Shown one piece after another: positions 36,744 through 48,090 of a stretch of 64,000 nucleotides of DNA. Each line of letters opens with the position of its first letter. The stretch's first letter is position 1. The DNA is from Cunninghamella blakesleeana (lineage: Eukaryota; Mucoromycota; Mucoromycetes; Mucorales; Cunninghamellaceae). Location of the stretch: assembly GCA_017871115.1 (NCBI GenBank), contig JAFCIZ010000001.1:1655501-1719500 (forward strand), given 5' to 3'. The notes beneath the pieces were generated by a model. The model had not been told where the DNA came from. It searched no databases and saw only the letters and a program-made list of their open reading frames with translations. Made by a program: the position numbers and the translations under genes.

Positions 36744-37319
36744 TTTAATATCACCTTTCATTAATAAAACAGAATTTTTTTTTTTTAAAAAAAAAAAACC
36801 TGTGTGAGAAGAGAAAAATTGAACTGGATCAAAAAATACGTAGCCAATTTATATAGAGATATATAATTAAAGTTTGATATTAAACGTATTCTTATTGCTG
36901 AGTATAATAATTGTTCATTTTTTATTATATAAATATATAAATATTATTCTCAATAATTAAACAATTTTTTCTTTGAGAACACAAGATATATAACAAGTAA
37001 ACTATTCTACATTTGGATTATTTTAAAATTCAAAAAAGGAACATCTACAGAAAAAAAAGAACTTATTCCCAAAAAGGAACTTCATAAACTCCCAAAGAAT
37101 CAATTAATTTATTTTTATTTTATAAAGTTGTTTCTTTAAAAAATAATAGAAATAAATAATAAATAATAATTTACGTATTCGTTTTTTTTTTTTTTAAAAA
37201 AAAAAAAACAAGATGAAGTATGATAATAATAAAGTAACAATGATGATAAAAAATAAAAATGAATATAAATAAATAAAATCAATAAATAATAGGTATGTAA
37301 ATCTTTTTTTTTATTACTT
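36744..37319. other. Intergenic between converging glycosyltransferases
   Basis: Contains two oligo-T/oligo-A palindromes, 36775-36798 just past the GT31 stop and 37182-37208 past the GT32 stop. No gene is seen. Confidence 0.6.
36775..36798. other. Perfect T12A12 palindrome, possible 3'-end signal
   Basis: Twelve T followed by twelve A, about 30 bases after the GT31 stop. The RNA could fold into an A-U hairpin. Similar elements occur at several other gene boundaries in the window. Confidence 0.4.
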
Positions 37320-38498
37320 TTACCACCCAGTAACATTTTTATGTCTATTTTCTAAAAAGTTAAATAAATGATCAGGACCTTTTTTCCAACGATAAGCAAA
37401 AGTACCAAGTAAACGATCTTTGGAAAACTCAGTTTTAGGTATGGAAGGAGCACAAGCCAAAGAATCGACAAAGCACCAAGGTAAAATAGAGAAAGGACGA
37501 ACGCCATTTTGTAATAAACGGCGATAAATACGATAATACAAATAATTACCCCAATCCATAGTATTATCATGAGGTAAAAAGCCTTTAGCCATTTCAGTCA
37601 GCATTTCACATAAATAAGGGGATTGTTTCCGGAACCGCATGAAAGCGCCGTTAAAAGGAAATCCATCTGGTAATAAACAATCCCATTGAACCAACCATTC
37701 TCTTTCAAATAAAGGTGTCATGTCCCGTATAAATAAAGAATCCATATCGAACCACAGCCCACCGTATTTATAAAGAGCCAACAATTGAATCAAGTTGCCA
37801 TCTAAATAATATTCACTAACATCTGTTGCATCGAAATAGGACGAATCTTCCATAGGCGTTCCTTTTGATAATTTTTTTGGGTCGTAGATCAAGAGTTGTA
37901 ACCGATCCCCGACTTGTTTTTTAATTTCTTTGATGACAGGTGATTCAGATATATCACTATTAGACCATAAATAAACTCTAGATGTTTTTATGTGTTGTGT
38001 AGCAAAAAAGGACCGTAAGGTAGCTAGTTGTTTTGAGCCCACAGGAGCATGATCTGCTCGCCAGTAGGTGTGGTAAATCATATCTTCACGTTTCACTTTT
38101 GGTAACGGTTGAATACTAGAAGCAAAATCATAACAAGTGATATCATTTAATAATAATCCAGTATTAGGTGTTATATCATAATTGTAATCTTGCTTTCCAG
38201 TAAGATAAGGGGAATCTTCATGTAAGTTATTAAAACATCCATGCAAAGGTTTATTATACACATCGTCGGCCTGGGAGATCCATTTACGCAAATAAACATG
38301 AATATTTAACTGTACATCATATAATATAAAAAAGCACAAGATGCCAACAATAGTAATAAGAGTAATCCATTTTATGATTGTCCAACTTCTTAAACGTTTT
38401 GTTCGAATATATATATTGTTGGGATTATTGACTCTGATATAGTGAGGTTGTTTAAAAGATGAAATGTATGACTTGATATAGGAAAAGACTGAGGTCAT
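37320..38498 (-). CDS. GT32-type glycosyltransferase with DxD motif
   Basis: Single exon, 392 residues. It has a cytosolic basic N-terminus and one membrane span (about 41-60), then a lumenal catalytic domain, the type II layout of Golgi enzymes. The sugar-binding DxD region is clear: LIQLLALYKYGGLWFDMD, with Asp 251 and 253, the hallmark of the Gly_transf_sug/Och1 family. Upstream IYHTYWRADHAP matches the family's 'P..IHQIW' position. Members transfer mannose or galactose in fungi (Och1, Sur1, Csg2-dependent MIPC synthases) and alpha-1,4-galactose in animals. The long lumenal domain with FNGAFMRF and WGNYLYYRIYRRLL resembles the alpha-1,4-GalT/GlcNAcT type more than Och1. The substrate is not determinable here. 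Confidence 0.9.
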   Translation of the reverse strand: MTSVFSYIKSYISSFKQPHYIRVNNPNNIYIRTKRLRSWTIIKWITLITIVGILCFFILYDVQLNIHVYLRKWISQADDVYNKPLHGCFNNLHEDSPYLTGKQDYNYDITPNTGLLLNDITCYDFASSIQPLPKVKREDMIYHTYWRADHAPVGSKQLATLRSFFATQHIKTSRVYLWSNSDISESPVIKEIKKQVGDRLQLLIYDPKKLSKGTPMEDSSYFDATDVSEYYLDGNLIQLLALYKYGGLWFDMDSLFIRDMTPLFEREWLVQWDCLLPDGFPFNGAFMRFRKQSPYLCEMLTEMAKGFLPHDNTMDWGNYLYYRIYRRLLQNGVRPFSILPWCFVDSLACAPSIPKTEFSKDRLLGTFAYRWKKGPDHLFNFLENRHKNVTGW

Positions 38499-39649
38499 GC
38501 TCTTGATGTATTTCTTTTATATATATATATATTCTTTCGTTTCTTGTTATTGTTATTGTTGTTATTATTATTATTAATACTATTATTATAATAAATATAT
38601 ATTACGCTATAAATACATGTATAAATTAATATTAAAAGAATAAGAATATATATATATATATAAAAGATGTAACTAAAAAAAAAAAGGAGAAAAGAAAAAG
38701 TAAAAAAATAAAAAAAAATAAAAAATGGAAAGAGATATTTAAAAAAATAAATTTTAGGCGGAGTAATTTTTTTTTTTTAATTTAAATTGACTGAGCAAAA
38801 AAAATATCAATAGCAATTGGTCATGAGGAACTTTGAATTTTTTGATTATTGTTTTACTTTGAACAAATATTGGAGTTCAGTTATATTTATTATAATTATT
38901 ATTTTAAATGAGTAGTAGCATTTTTTTTTTTTTTAGGAGTTATAAATAACAAATATAAAGTGTGATTATTTATTATTTTATAATTTTATGTTGATTTCGA
39001 TTTTATATTAAATAGTTTTGCTTAGAAGTTTTTGGGTGATCCATGGGAAAAAAATTGACCACGTATAAAAAAGAATTATGCTACGTATTGATCTGTTATT
39101 ATTCCAGATATTCCAATTTATTATAAATAAATATAAATTTGTATTTAACATGATCTTATTTTTTTAAGTGTATTTTGAATATCGAGGAACATTTATAAAA
39201 ATTAATCAATGTATACAACAGAACTACAACAACAATGTATTATTAAAACCCCAAGTCAATAAAGCCACCATTTATGAAAACACATAGGTCATTATCGTGT
39301 ATATTTAAGTTGAATCTTGTATATCTGAGATCAGTGTAAAATAATAAACCTGTACATTGTTGATCCTTTAAATTTTCGGTTTGATTGGTCAATTATTCAT
39401 GAAAATATAATCATTCTATTTTTCTTTCACGTTTCTTTTTCCTTTTTTCTTTTTTGATCACATAAAAGGATAATAAAGAGTAAACTATGTTAACTTTCTT
39501 AAAATGGATAAAAAAAATCTTTAAAAGGAAGTATGGATATGTAGCACAGTTTTTTTATTATTATTATTTGTTCTCATTGTTATATGCAGTGTCAAGGTAT
39601 CTTTATATATATTATTCTCATTATTATGTGTGTGTCCGGGTGTATATAT

Positions 39650-39690
<41 letters not shown>

Positions 39691-40815
39691 AACTACCTAC
39701 GTTCACAATGTCTATGTTTATTTGATCTACTGTTTTGTTTCTTACCTGTATATAATTATCATCATACCTAACTTGTTACTCTCTTGATCGAGTATTATCA
39801 AGATTGAAGAGTTGATTATACAAGTAGTAATGATTTGTACTAGATTATTGATTTATTTTAAAATAATAACTAATAGTACTTTTTTCTGAGGGTACTCGTT
39901 TGATATATAATGGTATAGGATGTATATGTTTTTGATTATGATTTCCCAATCTAACTCTACCCAGCTTAATGTCAATACTCTATCAATAAAACACCTTGCT
40001 AAATAGTATTGTTTACTTGCTCATAATATCCATTAAATCTTTTCTGAAATATAATTCAAATTGATGTTTTAGAATGTATTAATCGCAACCATTATTTTTT
40101 TTGTGGTCAATTGTACTCCCAATACTGTTTCTATAATTTGTATTGGTATTATAGTTGATTCTAATAAAAAATCACTCACTTCCTGCAGGTTTTTTTTTTT
40201 TTTTTTTTTTTTTTTGTTTTTATTTGTTTTTGTTGTTTATTGAATTCAATTATTATTATTTATGCTTAATATTTAATTGATTTTCCATGAAAATTAAGCT
40301 ATCTATTTTGTTCCTTTTTATTCTTGTACTTCTGGTCAATTTGAGAACATTAATACCCTAAAAAACACGGGGTTTTAAAAATGAACTTAAAAGTACGGCT
40401 TTGCCTTCTCTATCCTTTTTTTTCTTAAAGTAGATTAAGAATAATAATTTGTATAAAACTATATTACTTTAATACATAATATAATAAATTATGTACAGCT
40501 ATTCTATATTTCATTGAAAAAGAAAACATTAATATTTAAATGGATCAAGTCATAAATATGTTTAGGAAAACGTTTTTTCCCCTAAAGATAAACTTTAAGA
40601 AAACAGCTATAATGTTGTCAGGTCATATTTATAGAAAGGTGTTTTTGAAAAGATAAATAAATATAAATATTATGCAAAGATCATTATTTTCATTTGAAAT
40701 AGATATATTGATTTATCATGCTTTTTCTTTTTTATTATTATTAATCTTATCTAAAATAGATGATTCTATGCAAGGTGTATACATTTAAATAAAGCATTTA
40801 TTTTTAATCAGGTAT

Positions 40816-40819
<4 letters not shown>

Positions 40820-40850
<31 letters not shown>
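40820..40850. repeat. TA microsatellite
   Basis: Uninterrupted TA dinucleotides followed by an A-run. Confidence 0.9.
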
Positions 40851-40852
<2 letters not shown>

Positions 40853-40914
40853 AAAAAAAAAAAAAAAAAGGTGTCTGAACTTTAAAAAAATAATAACTGT
40901 ATCAGGATAGTTTA

Positions 40915-40987
40915 AAGAGAGAAAGAGAGAGAAAGAGAGAGAAAAAGAGAGATTGAGAGATTGAGAGAGAGAGAGAGAGAGAGAGAC
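40915..40987. repeat. GA-rich microsatellite
   Basis: GAGAGAAAGAGAGAGAAAG-type purine run on the plus strand, about 170-240 bases before the start of the gene at 41154. It is the only GA array in the window and may act as a promoter element. Confidence 0.85.
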
Positions 40988-41153
40988 TCGGGACCTTATT
41001 ATAAATATCATCAGTTCATTAATTTTTTTTTTTTTTTTTTATTCATTTTCTCTTCTCTCTTTACCCCTTTCCATTCTTTTTATTAATTAGAATTATTTCT
41101 ATTTTTTTTTTTTTTTATTTTTTTTTATTTTTTAATTTTTTTTTTGACTCACC

Positions 41154-42114
41154 ATGGCTATAACACCATCTACCCTTTTATTTGAATCTGGTATCATGAA
41201 ATTATCCAACTATGACCCCATCAATGATAGATACCAATTAGTACGTACTTTAGAATTACCAAACCTACCATCCTTTGAACCATTGGATATGCCATTATTG
41301 ACTGACCATCATCATCACCATTCCCATCATCATTACCATGAAGAAACCTCAAAAAAGAAACATTCATGTCAACAAGATCAAACTATATCTCGTTTTACTG
41401 AATGTTTTGAAATGATGAGCCCTCCTCCTTCTTTATTATCATCATCCACGTCAAACTATTCTAGTACTTTACGATCAACAAAATCAGTTTCTTCCAAAAA
41501 ATCTATTCGTTTAATACAAAAGCCTCCTAGAAGATGTTATTCTAATCCAAATTTGTCAAAAAAAAGTAAATACCTAAATATATATACTGTTTATTTCTAT
41601 TTTAATATTTGGTGTCAATAAAAAAAAAAAATAACAGGGAGATTTCATTTTAATGTGTGTATATATATATATATTTATTTATTTGTTTATATTTACCTTT
41701 ATTTACCTTTTCTTCATAGAAACGTTAGATAGCTCAATACCAGATTTTAACCAAGAATTATTATCAACTTTTAAAGACACGCAACCATCCAAACAACAAC
41801 CACAACAGCAAGTCGTAAGAAAAAAATCTATTACAAAAGCTTTACAACGATTGACAGGATTAATACCAAATAAAAAATCATCTTCTTTGGATAATAATCA
41901 CCATGGTAACGATGATGATACCAGAAGCGAGACTTCGACTATAAGACAAGCTTGGATTAGTACAACTTGGTTGGATGAAATGAAATCATCTATGGAATCA
42001 AATCCTCCTCAATTCAGCGATATTAAACGTCAACAAACAAAATCTTGGTGGTCAATGGCTAATCCTATTTCTAATTCTAATTCAACCTCTTCAATTCCTT
42101 CTATTTGTGTGTGA
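41154..42114 (+). CDS. Disordered His/Ser-rich protein, function unknown
   Basis: Two exons, 41154-41565 and 41720-42114, giving 268 residues. It begins with an ordered-looking stretch (ESGIMKLSNYDPINDRYQ), has a His-rich run (about residues 52-62), then Ser/Pro-rich sequence, a basic motif PRRCYSNPNLSKKK across the splice site, a short helix-like block KKSITKALQRLTGLIP, and a second one (IRQAWISTTWLDEMKSS) before an Asn/Ser tail. No catalytic motif is seen. The RxxSxP-like and SxxR patterns suggest phosphorylation sites, and 14-3-3 binding is possible. The short helices might be docking sites. I do not recognise the family. Confidence 0.7.
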
Positions 42115-42124
42115 AAAAACAAGT

Positions 42125-42125
<1 letters not shown>

Positions 42126-42171
<46 letters not shown>

Positions 42172-42185
42172 TATATTATTATTAA

Positions 42186-42228
<43 letters not shown>
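42126..42228. repeat. (AAT)n/(ATT)n inverted microsatellite
   Basis: About 15 AAT units, a short spacer, then about 13 ATT units, together a near-perfect palindrome with arms of 40-50 bases. It starts a few bases after the stop codon of the preceding gene. Confidence 0.9.
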
Positions 42229-42230
<2 letters not shown>

Positions 42231-43624
42231 CTTATGATACCCATTATTCTTTCGTTTCTTGCTTTTTTTTTTCTTTTCTTTTCTGTCGTTCCTTATATAA
42301 CATTTTTTATATGTTATTAATTTTTTTTTTCTTTTTTTATTGTTATTATTTAATTTATTATTCTTATATATTATTGTTATTTCTGTCCTTCATTTATATT
42401 TATTAGTATTATATATTTATCCGTATTATATTTATCCCATATTATTCACTCATTTATTATTACTATTATTATTTTATATATATAACTTATCCACTCATTA
42501 ATTTATTATAAATTATTATTATATTATATTATTATTATTATCATATTATTATTATTTTATTATTTTTATCCTCTTAATGAATTCTTTATCTATGTTGATC
42601 ACTAAATAAAGGTTCTATATATATATATATATATCATTTTCTTCATTTTCCTCTTTCTCTTACTTTAACAAATAAAAAAACTTGGCACCCCTTTTTTTTT
42701 TTTTATTTGTTCTTTTTCCTAAACGTGTCCTTTTAGTGGTGTAACCATTCAAAAAAAAAAAAAAAAAAAAAAATTATGAACATTCATTGTCACTTTTGTT
42801 TTATTAATATTTCAAATATAAAAAATACAAATAAATAAATAAAAAACAACAGCATGGCCCTTTGTCGGTATTACTAAATCAAGATGTTTTAAAAAATAAA
42901 TAAACATTTATCATTTTGTTAAACAAGTAATAAAAAAAAAAGCTTTTCAAGAATAGTTTATTACTTTGAGGCGTAATAATAATAATAATAAATTACTATT
43001 ACCCTCATTTTCTTTTTTTCTTTTTTTTTTTAAAAAAAAATAAAATAAAATACATAGATGGCATATAAAAAGGAGTATCATAGGGGTTATCTACTATGGT
43101 TAAAAAAAAAAAGTATGTTTTTTTTTTTATAACTCAATAGTCAAGTAAATTGTAAATAGAGAAAAAAAAAAAAAAAAAAAAGGTTCGGGGCATTCCCGTT
43201 TTAATATAAAAAAAATATAAAAAAAATTAGGTGGCCCCGTGTTATAAAATTTGATCATAAACAAAACGCATATCATATTACACATATACACATATACATT
43301 AAAATTAACACTTGAAAGTTATAAATATAACTAGAATTAAAAAAAAAAAAGTTAAATATTTATACATGTCTGTCTATATTTTTTATTATGCTTAATGGTT
43401 TTAATTTTATTCATACGTAAAATATAAAAATATAAATAAAAATAAAAAAAAAAAGGAATGTAGCAAAAAATAGCAATAAAAAAAAAAAAGTGTGATCAAG
43501 GCATAATTCACAAAAAAACGGAATTATCATTATATATATAATAATAATAATAACAATAATAATAATAATAATAATAAAAATAAAAATAATAGTAATAATA
43601 ATGATAAAAAGGAAGGGAAAGGAT

Positions 43625-43658
<34 letters not shown>

Positions 43659-43827
43659 TTATATATTTATAAAAAAAATTAAAAAAAAAAAAAAAAGAAA
43701 AAAAAATAGTAACGTATACACATAATAATTATATATAACAAAAGATAATAATAATATTAATAATAATAATAACAGTTAACAAAGAATACCAATAATAGTA
43801 ATAGGAATAATGTTTATCAAAAGATTT
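42229..43827. other. Intergenic between converging genes
   Basis: 3' flanks of two converging genes. Long A-runs (about 42751-42772, 43159-43181), AAT arrays near 43540-43600 and TA arrays near 43623-43668. No gene is supported. Confidence 0.55.
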
Positions 43828-45456
43828 TTAAACAATTTCAAACATTAATGGAGATTTAGGCCTATCATCACCACAAATAAACGGATCCTTTCTTCTTGGT
43901 AAAAAGCCTCTTGGTTTCAATGGTGAAAATAATTTTCTTGATCGCATCATATTCAATTCAGCTGCTATCATTCGTAGATGATCGGGGTTTGCTCGGGTAT
44001 CGCGTGTATAGGTATTTGTATCAGGATTAAATCTTGGTTGAGTGGTTGCTTCTGATCTTCTTTTTTTGGACGATCTTTTTCTACGTGGTGGTAATGGCAT
44101 TGGAATAAATTTTTTATCTTTTTTCGACATCATTAATTTTTCCCCTAACAGTTGACTTAAACTATTATTGTTATTGTTGTTATTGCTGTTATCATTTGAA
44201 TGAAGTTGGGTATCTAACGATGGCGAAGTGGATAATGACGTTGGTAAAGATTTTGTTGTTGAAGGAAATACAGTTTTATCATTATTAATATATTCATCTT
44301 CTTTATTATTATTTTTATTATTATTTTTACTATTTTTATTACGAGTATTACTATTATTAGTTGTTAAAGGAGTGTTTGGTAATACAGGTGGTTGTTGGGC
44401 AAGTGATTGACGTAGTTTAGCAATGGTATCTATCCATTTAGACCTGTCTTGATCTGGCGGTGATGAAGACATGGCATACGACGTTGTTGTAGACGTGGAT
44501 GGTGTATGTGATTTAGTAAAAGAAGGTATTGATTTTCTTTCCGTTAAGCCTTTGTTAATTTGTAATAAGTCCTCTGAATCTGATGCGTTTTCATCTACAA
44601 TAAACTCATTACTATTCTGACTAGAATGTCTATCTACTGCTCTATGCTTATCTACTTTTTCTCCATTATACTTTTCACTATTATTCCCTATTTTCTTCGC
44701 TCTCCCCGTTGTTTTACTTAGAGGCGGTGAAAAGTCGCTTTCTTCATCCTCTTCTAATTCTTCTTCGTCTTCCAGCTCTTCTTCGTCTTCATCTTCATCT
44801 TCATCCCCAATAGTAAAGTTCCCAAAAGTTGAATCAATATCTTCTTCGTCATCAGTAAAGAGTGAGGGTGATGTTGTTTGGTCAATAGGATCAGAAGAAT
44901 TGTTGAATAAATTCGCTTTTCTTCTTTGGTAATTTAGTTTTGCCATTTCTTGTTGTCTTATGACCGTCATCGGATCACTAAGGGAAGGAGGTGGCATATG
45001 TAATGGTAATATTCCAGTCAGAAAATCAATAGATAAAAAGTTTTCAAAAGGTGAATGAACCTATATAATAGTTTAAAATAGTCCAAATATAAAATAGAGA
45101 ACAGCATACAAATGTTAATATACACCTTTTTCTTTTTTTTTCTAGTTTTTGATATATGTGCTTAAATAAAGAAGTTGAAAACTTACCAATTCTTCTTCAT
45201 CCGGTATACTTTCTTTACTGTCAACTGCGACCCAATTTTCAACATGAGACATTCGTCGAACAGGACGTCTTCGTTGTGGTTGTGATTGTTGTCTCTTTTT
45301 CTTTTGTCTCTTTTTTTTCATTAATGGTGGAATAGCACCATATGGCTGAGGCGCTTGAGCTGTCAGCTGCTTCACTATTTCTTTATATGAAAAAGACATA
45401 TCGTTGTTAACACGAGGAATGGGGACAGGATCTGACCTCGAGATAGTGGTAGACAT
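43828..45456 (-). CDS. Acidic/basic disordered nuclear-type protein, function unknown
   Basis: Two exons, 45456-45187 and 45060-43828, giving 500 residues. The N-terminus is Pro-rich, then a strongly basic block (KKKRQKKKRQQ) and RRRPVRRMSHVENW, followed by ESIPDEEELVHSPFENFLSIDFL. The centre is highly acidic (repeated DEDEDE/EEL) and Ser/Asn-rich. The C-terminal third has a second basic block (PPRRKRSSKKRR) followed by a better-ordered segment NPDHLRMIAAELNMMRSRKLFSPLKPRGFLPRRKDPF, which is probably the conserved part. Two basic blocks suggest nuclear entry; several SP/TP sites suggest kinase control. No domain is recognised; a chromatin or transcription role is a guess. Confidence 0.7.
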
Positions 45457-45926
45457 GTTAACATCAAAAATAAATAAAATATAATAGTATAAATTTAAGA
45501 GATGGTTTTCTTTTTTTCAAAAAAAAAAATAAGAAGAAAAGAGGGTAGATAAAGAAAAAATGAGAAGAAAAAAAAAAAAGGTTCAATTTAATAAAAAAAA
45601 AATATGAAGAAAGAGATATGTTATTTTTTTTTTCAAAAAAAAAAAAAGTATTATTATAGAAAAAAGTAGAGGAAAAGGAAAGAAAGGGAAAAAAAAAATT
45701 CAGAGACAATGGTTTTTTTTTCTTTTTCAAATAGCGATGGCAGCTGACAAAAAAGGAAACTTAAAAAAATTAAAAAAATTTTAAACGAATCATTTAATAA
45801 AAAGTAAAAATAAAATGACATTTATTAAAGCAAATGAAAAAAAAAAAAATGAAAAAAAAAAAAAATGAAAAATACACTACGTACGTAACATTAACCCATT
45901 ATAACAAATCCTAATATATATATATA
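45457..45926. other. Intergenic, poly-A/T
   Basis: Dominated by A-runs and T-runs, including two T...C...A palindromes (about 45507-45528 and 45628-45646). No gene. Confidence 0.6.
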
Positions 45927-47806
45927 TTACCAAGTCATATCATTATCTTCATCTCTAACATAATCATTAATAAATTCTTCGATAGCTTCGAAATAACCAA
46001 TCTAAATCAAATAATAGTAATAAAAATAGAAAATAGGGTTATCGTTTGGCCGCTATACATATTACGAGAACTATTTAATTAATCTTTTTTTTTTACCTGT
46101 AAACATGTATCATTATGAGTCCCATTTTCAAACCCTTTCCAAATTTTACCTCCAGCAGTTTGTGCTGCTTCATATAATTTGACCATATGTGAAGGGGGGA
46201 CTAATTCATCTCTTAAACTTGATAAAAATAATATAGGTACATTCTGTACGTTCGGTATCGTTTTATAAGTTTGCCATTTTTGATTACATAAGTATACTAA
46301 ATGACGAAGTGCTGGAAATACATGAGGGATTAAAAGAGGCTACAGATAAAAAAAATAAATTAAAAATAAAAATCAACCAATTAATTCATGAGAAAAAATA
46401 AAATAAAATAATATAAAAAGTCTGTCCATTTTTTTCTTTTTATCATGCTAAATAAATAATCTCTTTTCTTTTTCTTCATCTTCTTCCTCCTTTTCTTACC
46501 ACACTTAAAAATGTATTTTCAATAATCAAACCATCAAAATCATCTTCATTTTTTGATACAATATATATAGCTACAGCACCACCTAACGATTGACCATATG
46601 CAACGAGTTGAGTATGACTTAGTATAGGATGATTTTTAATATAATCTACAATAGTCTATTAAATAATAAATAAAAAGGGAAAGGAAAGTAGAGAAAAAGC
46701 TCAAACGTATTAAAACACTAAACTCTATGCATTTCCTTTTTTTTTATTATTATTTTTTCACACACAACACCCCAACGAAAATTTATATACACGTTTTATT
46801 TTTATTTTTTTATTTTTTTTTACCTGAGCATCAATTTGTAACCCCTTTTCATTTGCTTTTCCTTCGCTTAACCCATACCTATGTTATATATATATATATA
46901 TGTATCAATCATAGTCATGATTAATAATAATAAATCTCTGTACTCAATCTCTTATATACATATATATGTATATATCATCAATACAAATTTATTTTACCCT
47001 CTATACGATAAGATAACAACGTTATAACCTAATTTTTGATATAAAACTTGGGCAATTGGAAGTCGATGTCCCTATTTCCGTAAAAAGAATAGAATTAAGT
47101 TTACCCCATCAGATTACTGCAAAGTCTATTATCCTCATTTTTACTTTATATATATGTATTTGTATATTTATATATGATTATTATTATTATTATTAATTTT
47201 ATTATCATTTATTACCATATTTCCCGCATTTGCCTTTATATGCCAATGAGTGATTAGAACAATAACAATAATAAAAAGTTAAGGTATGGTAAATAGATTG
47301 ACACCTATATTTTTATATTTTTAAATATATGAAGAATATGTGTGTTTTTTTTTAAAAAATATATATATATATATATATGTATATAATTACGTGAAAGCAT
47401 AAAATTGTTGGTGCACGTATAGCTACACTTTCGTCTCGTTGAATAAGAATGTAACTTCGAAGTTTAACACCATCTTTTGTAACTAATACTTCCTCATTAT
47501 TTGGTAATCCATATTCTGACGGTTTAGTAACCTATCCAATATTCGTTGACAATAAAATATGTAGAATATAATGAATGAGATAGGATAATATTGGTATTTT
47601 ATTTTTAGATTCTGAATCAATTTTTTTTTTTTATTGCAAGGATCGTATCTTTTTAATTTATTGGCTGTCTTGTCTACCTTCGTTCTGGAACCTGATGGAA
47701 ATCCGGATGTATATAAAAGATCACATTGATAAATATATAATAAAATAGATATTGAAACAGTTGTAATTGCTATAAAATAAAATATATATAAAAGAAATAC
47801 AATCAT
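45927..47806 (-). CDS. Bem46/ABHD13-type alpha/beta hydrolase
   Basis: Eight exons: 47806-47678, 47531-47391, 47233-47216 (18 nt), 47071-46998, 46878-46824, 46655-46500, 46339-46097 and 46001-45927, giving 296 residues, the normal length for Bem46 proteins. An N-terminal hydrophobic span (about 3-24) anchors it to a membrane. The family signatures GSRTKV, CFHANAGNMGHRLPIA and LSYRGYGLSEG are present. The catalytic triad is Ser162 (GQSLGG), Asp235 (RDELVPP) and His266 (GTHND). The ANAGNM part of the oxyanion region is supplied by the 18-nt microexon. Bem46 proteins are linked to polarity and growth from asexual spores in fungi; the natural substrate is unknown. Exon phases all agree. Confidence 0.93.
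47216..47233 (-). other. 18-nt microexon of the Bem46-like gene
   Basis: Encodes exactly ANAGNM, between AAAG and GTAATA, in phase 0. Skipping it would keep the frame but delete the conserved N-A-G-N-M oxyanion motif, so inclusion may matter for activity. Confidence 0.85.
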
Positions 47807-47919
47807 CTTAAAATGTACTTGGTATAAAGCATTGATTATTAAAGAAAGAAGAATAAAAAAAAGGAAAAGAAATGAAAAGAAAAAAAAAAGGCTGGCCCTT
47901 TTTCTTAATAAAATTCTCG

Positions 47920-47930
47920 TTTAAACCCCG
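47920..47930 (-). promoter_or_regulatory. CGGGGTTTAAA box upstream of the Bem46-like gene
   Basis: Exact 11-base motif (CGGGGTTTAAA on the minus strand) about 115 bases before the start codon. The same 11 bases occur once between CDK8 and PIG-S at 50231-50241. A G4-containing 11-mer is rare in sequence this A/T-rich. Confidence 0.4.
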
Positions 47931-48090
47931 CACATTCTCTTTATTATTATAACATTTATGGAAGCTGATGGAGAAAGCTTAAAAAAATAAACAAATAATA
48001 CCCTTCTTTCTGTACTCAGTTAGAATTTATTATTTGTTTTATTAAACATTATGAATATATATATAATGCTTGAGATTTTTTCTAGTCCAT

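Larger units (their letters stand above)
38499..41153. other. Long intergenic region, no gene
   Basis: About 2.65 kb between divergent genes. A GGCGGAG box lies at about 38757 in the GT32 upstream region. The centre (about 38800-40480) is mixed-complexity A/T sequence without exon structure, with TA microsatellites near 39655-39684 and a 27-base T-run near 40190. It could hold a non-coding RNA or an old insertion; nothing specific can be supported. Confidence 0.5.

Noticed and set aside
39487..39771. 94-codon frame in the long intergenic region
   Set aside because: Tyr/Ile low complexity created by TA and TTA repeats. No splice continuation and no domain.
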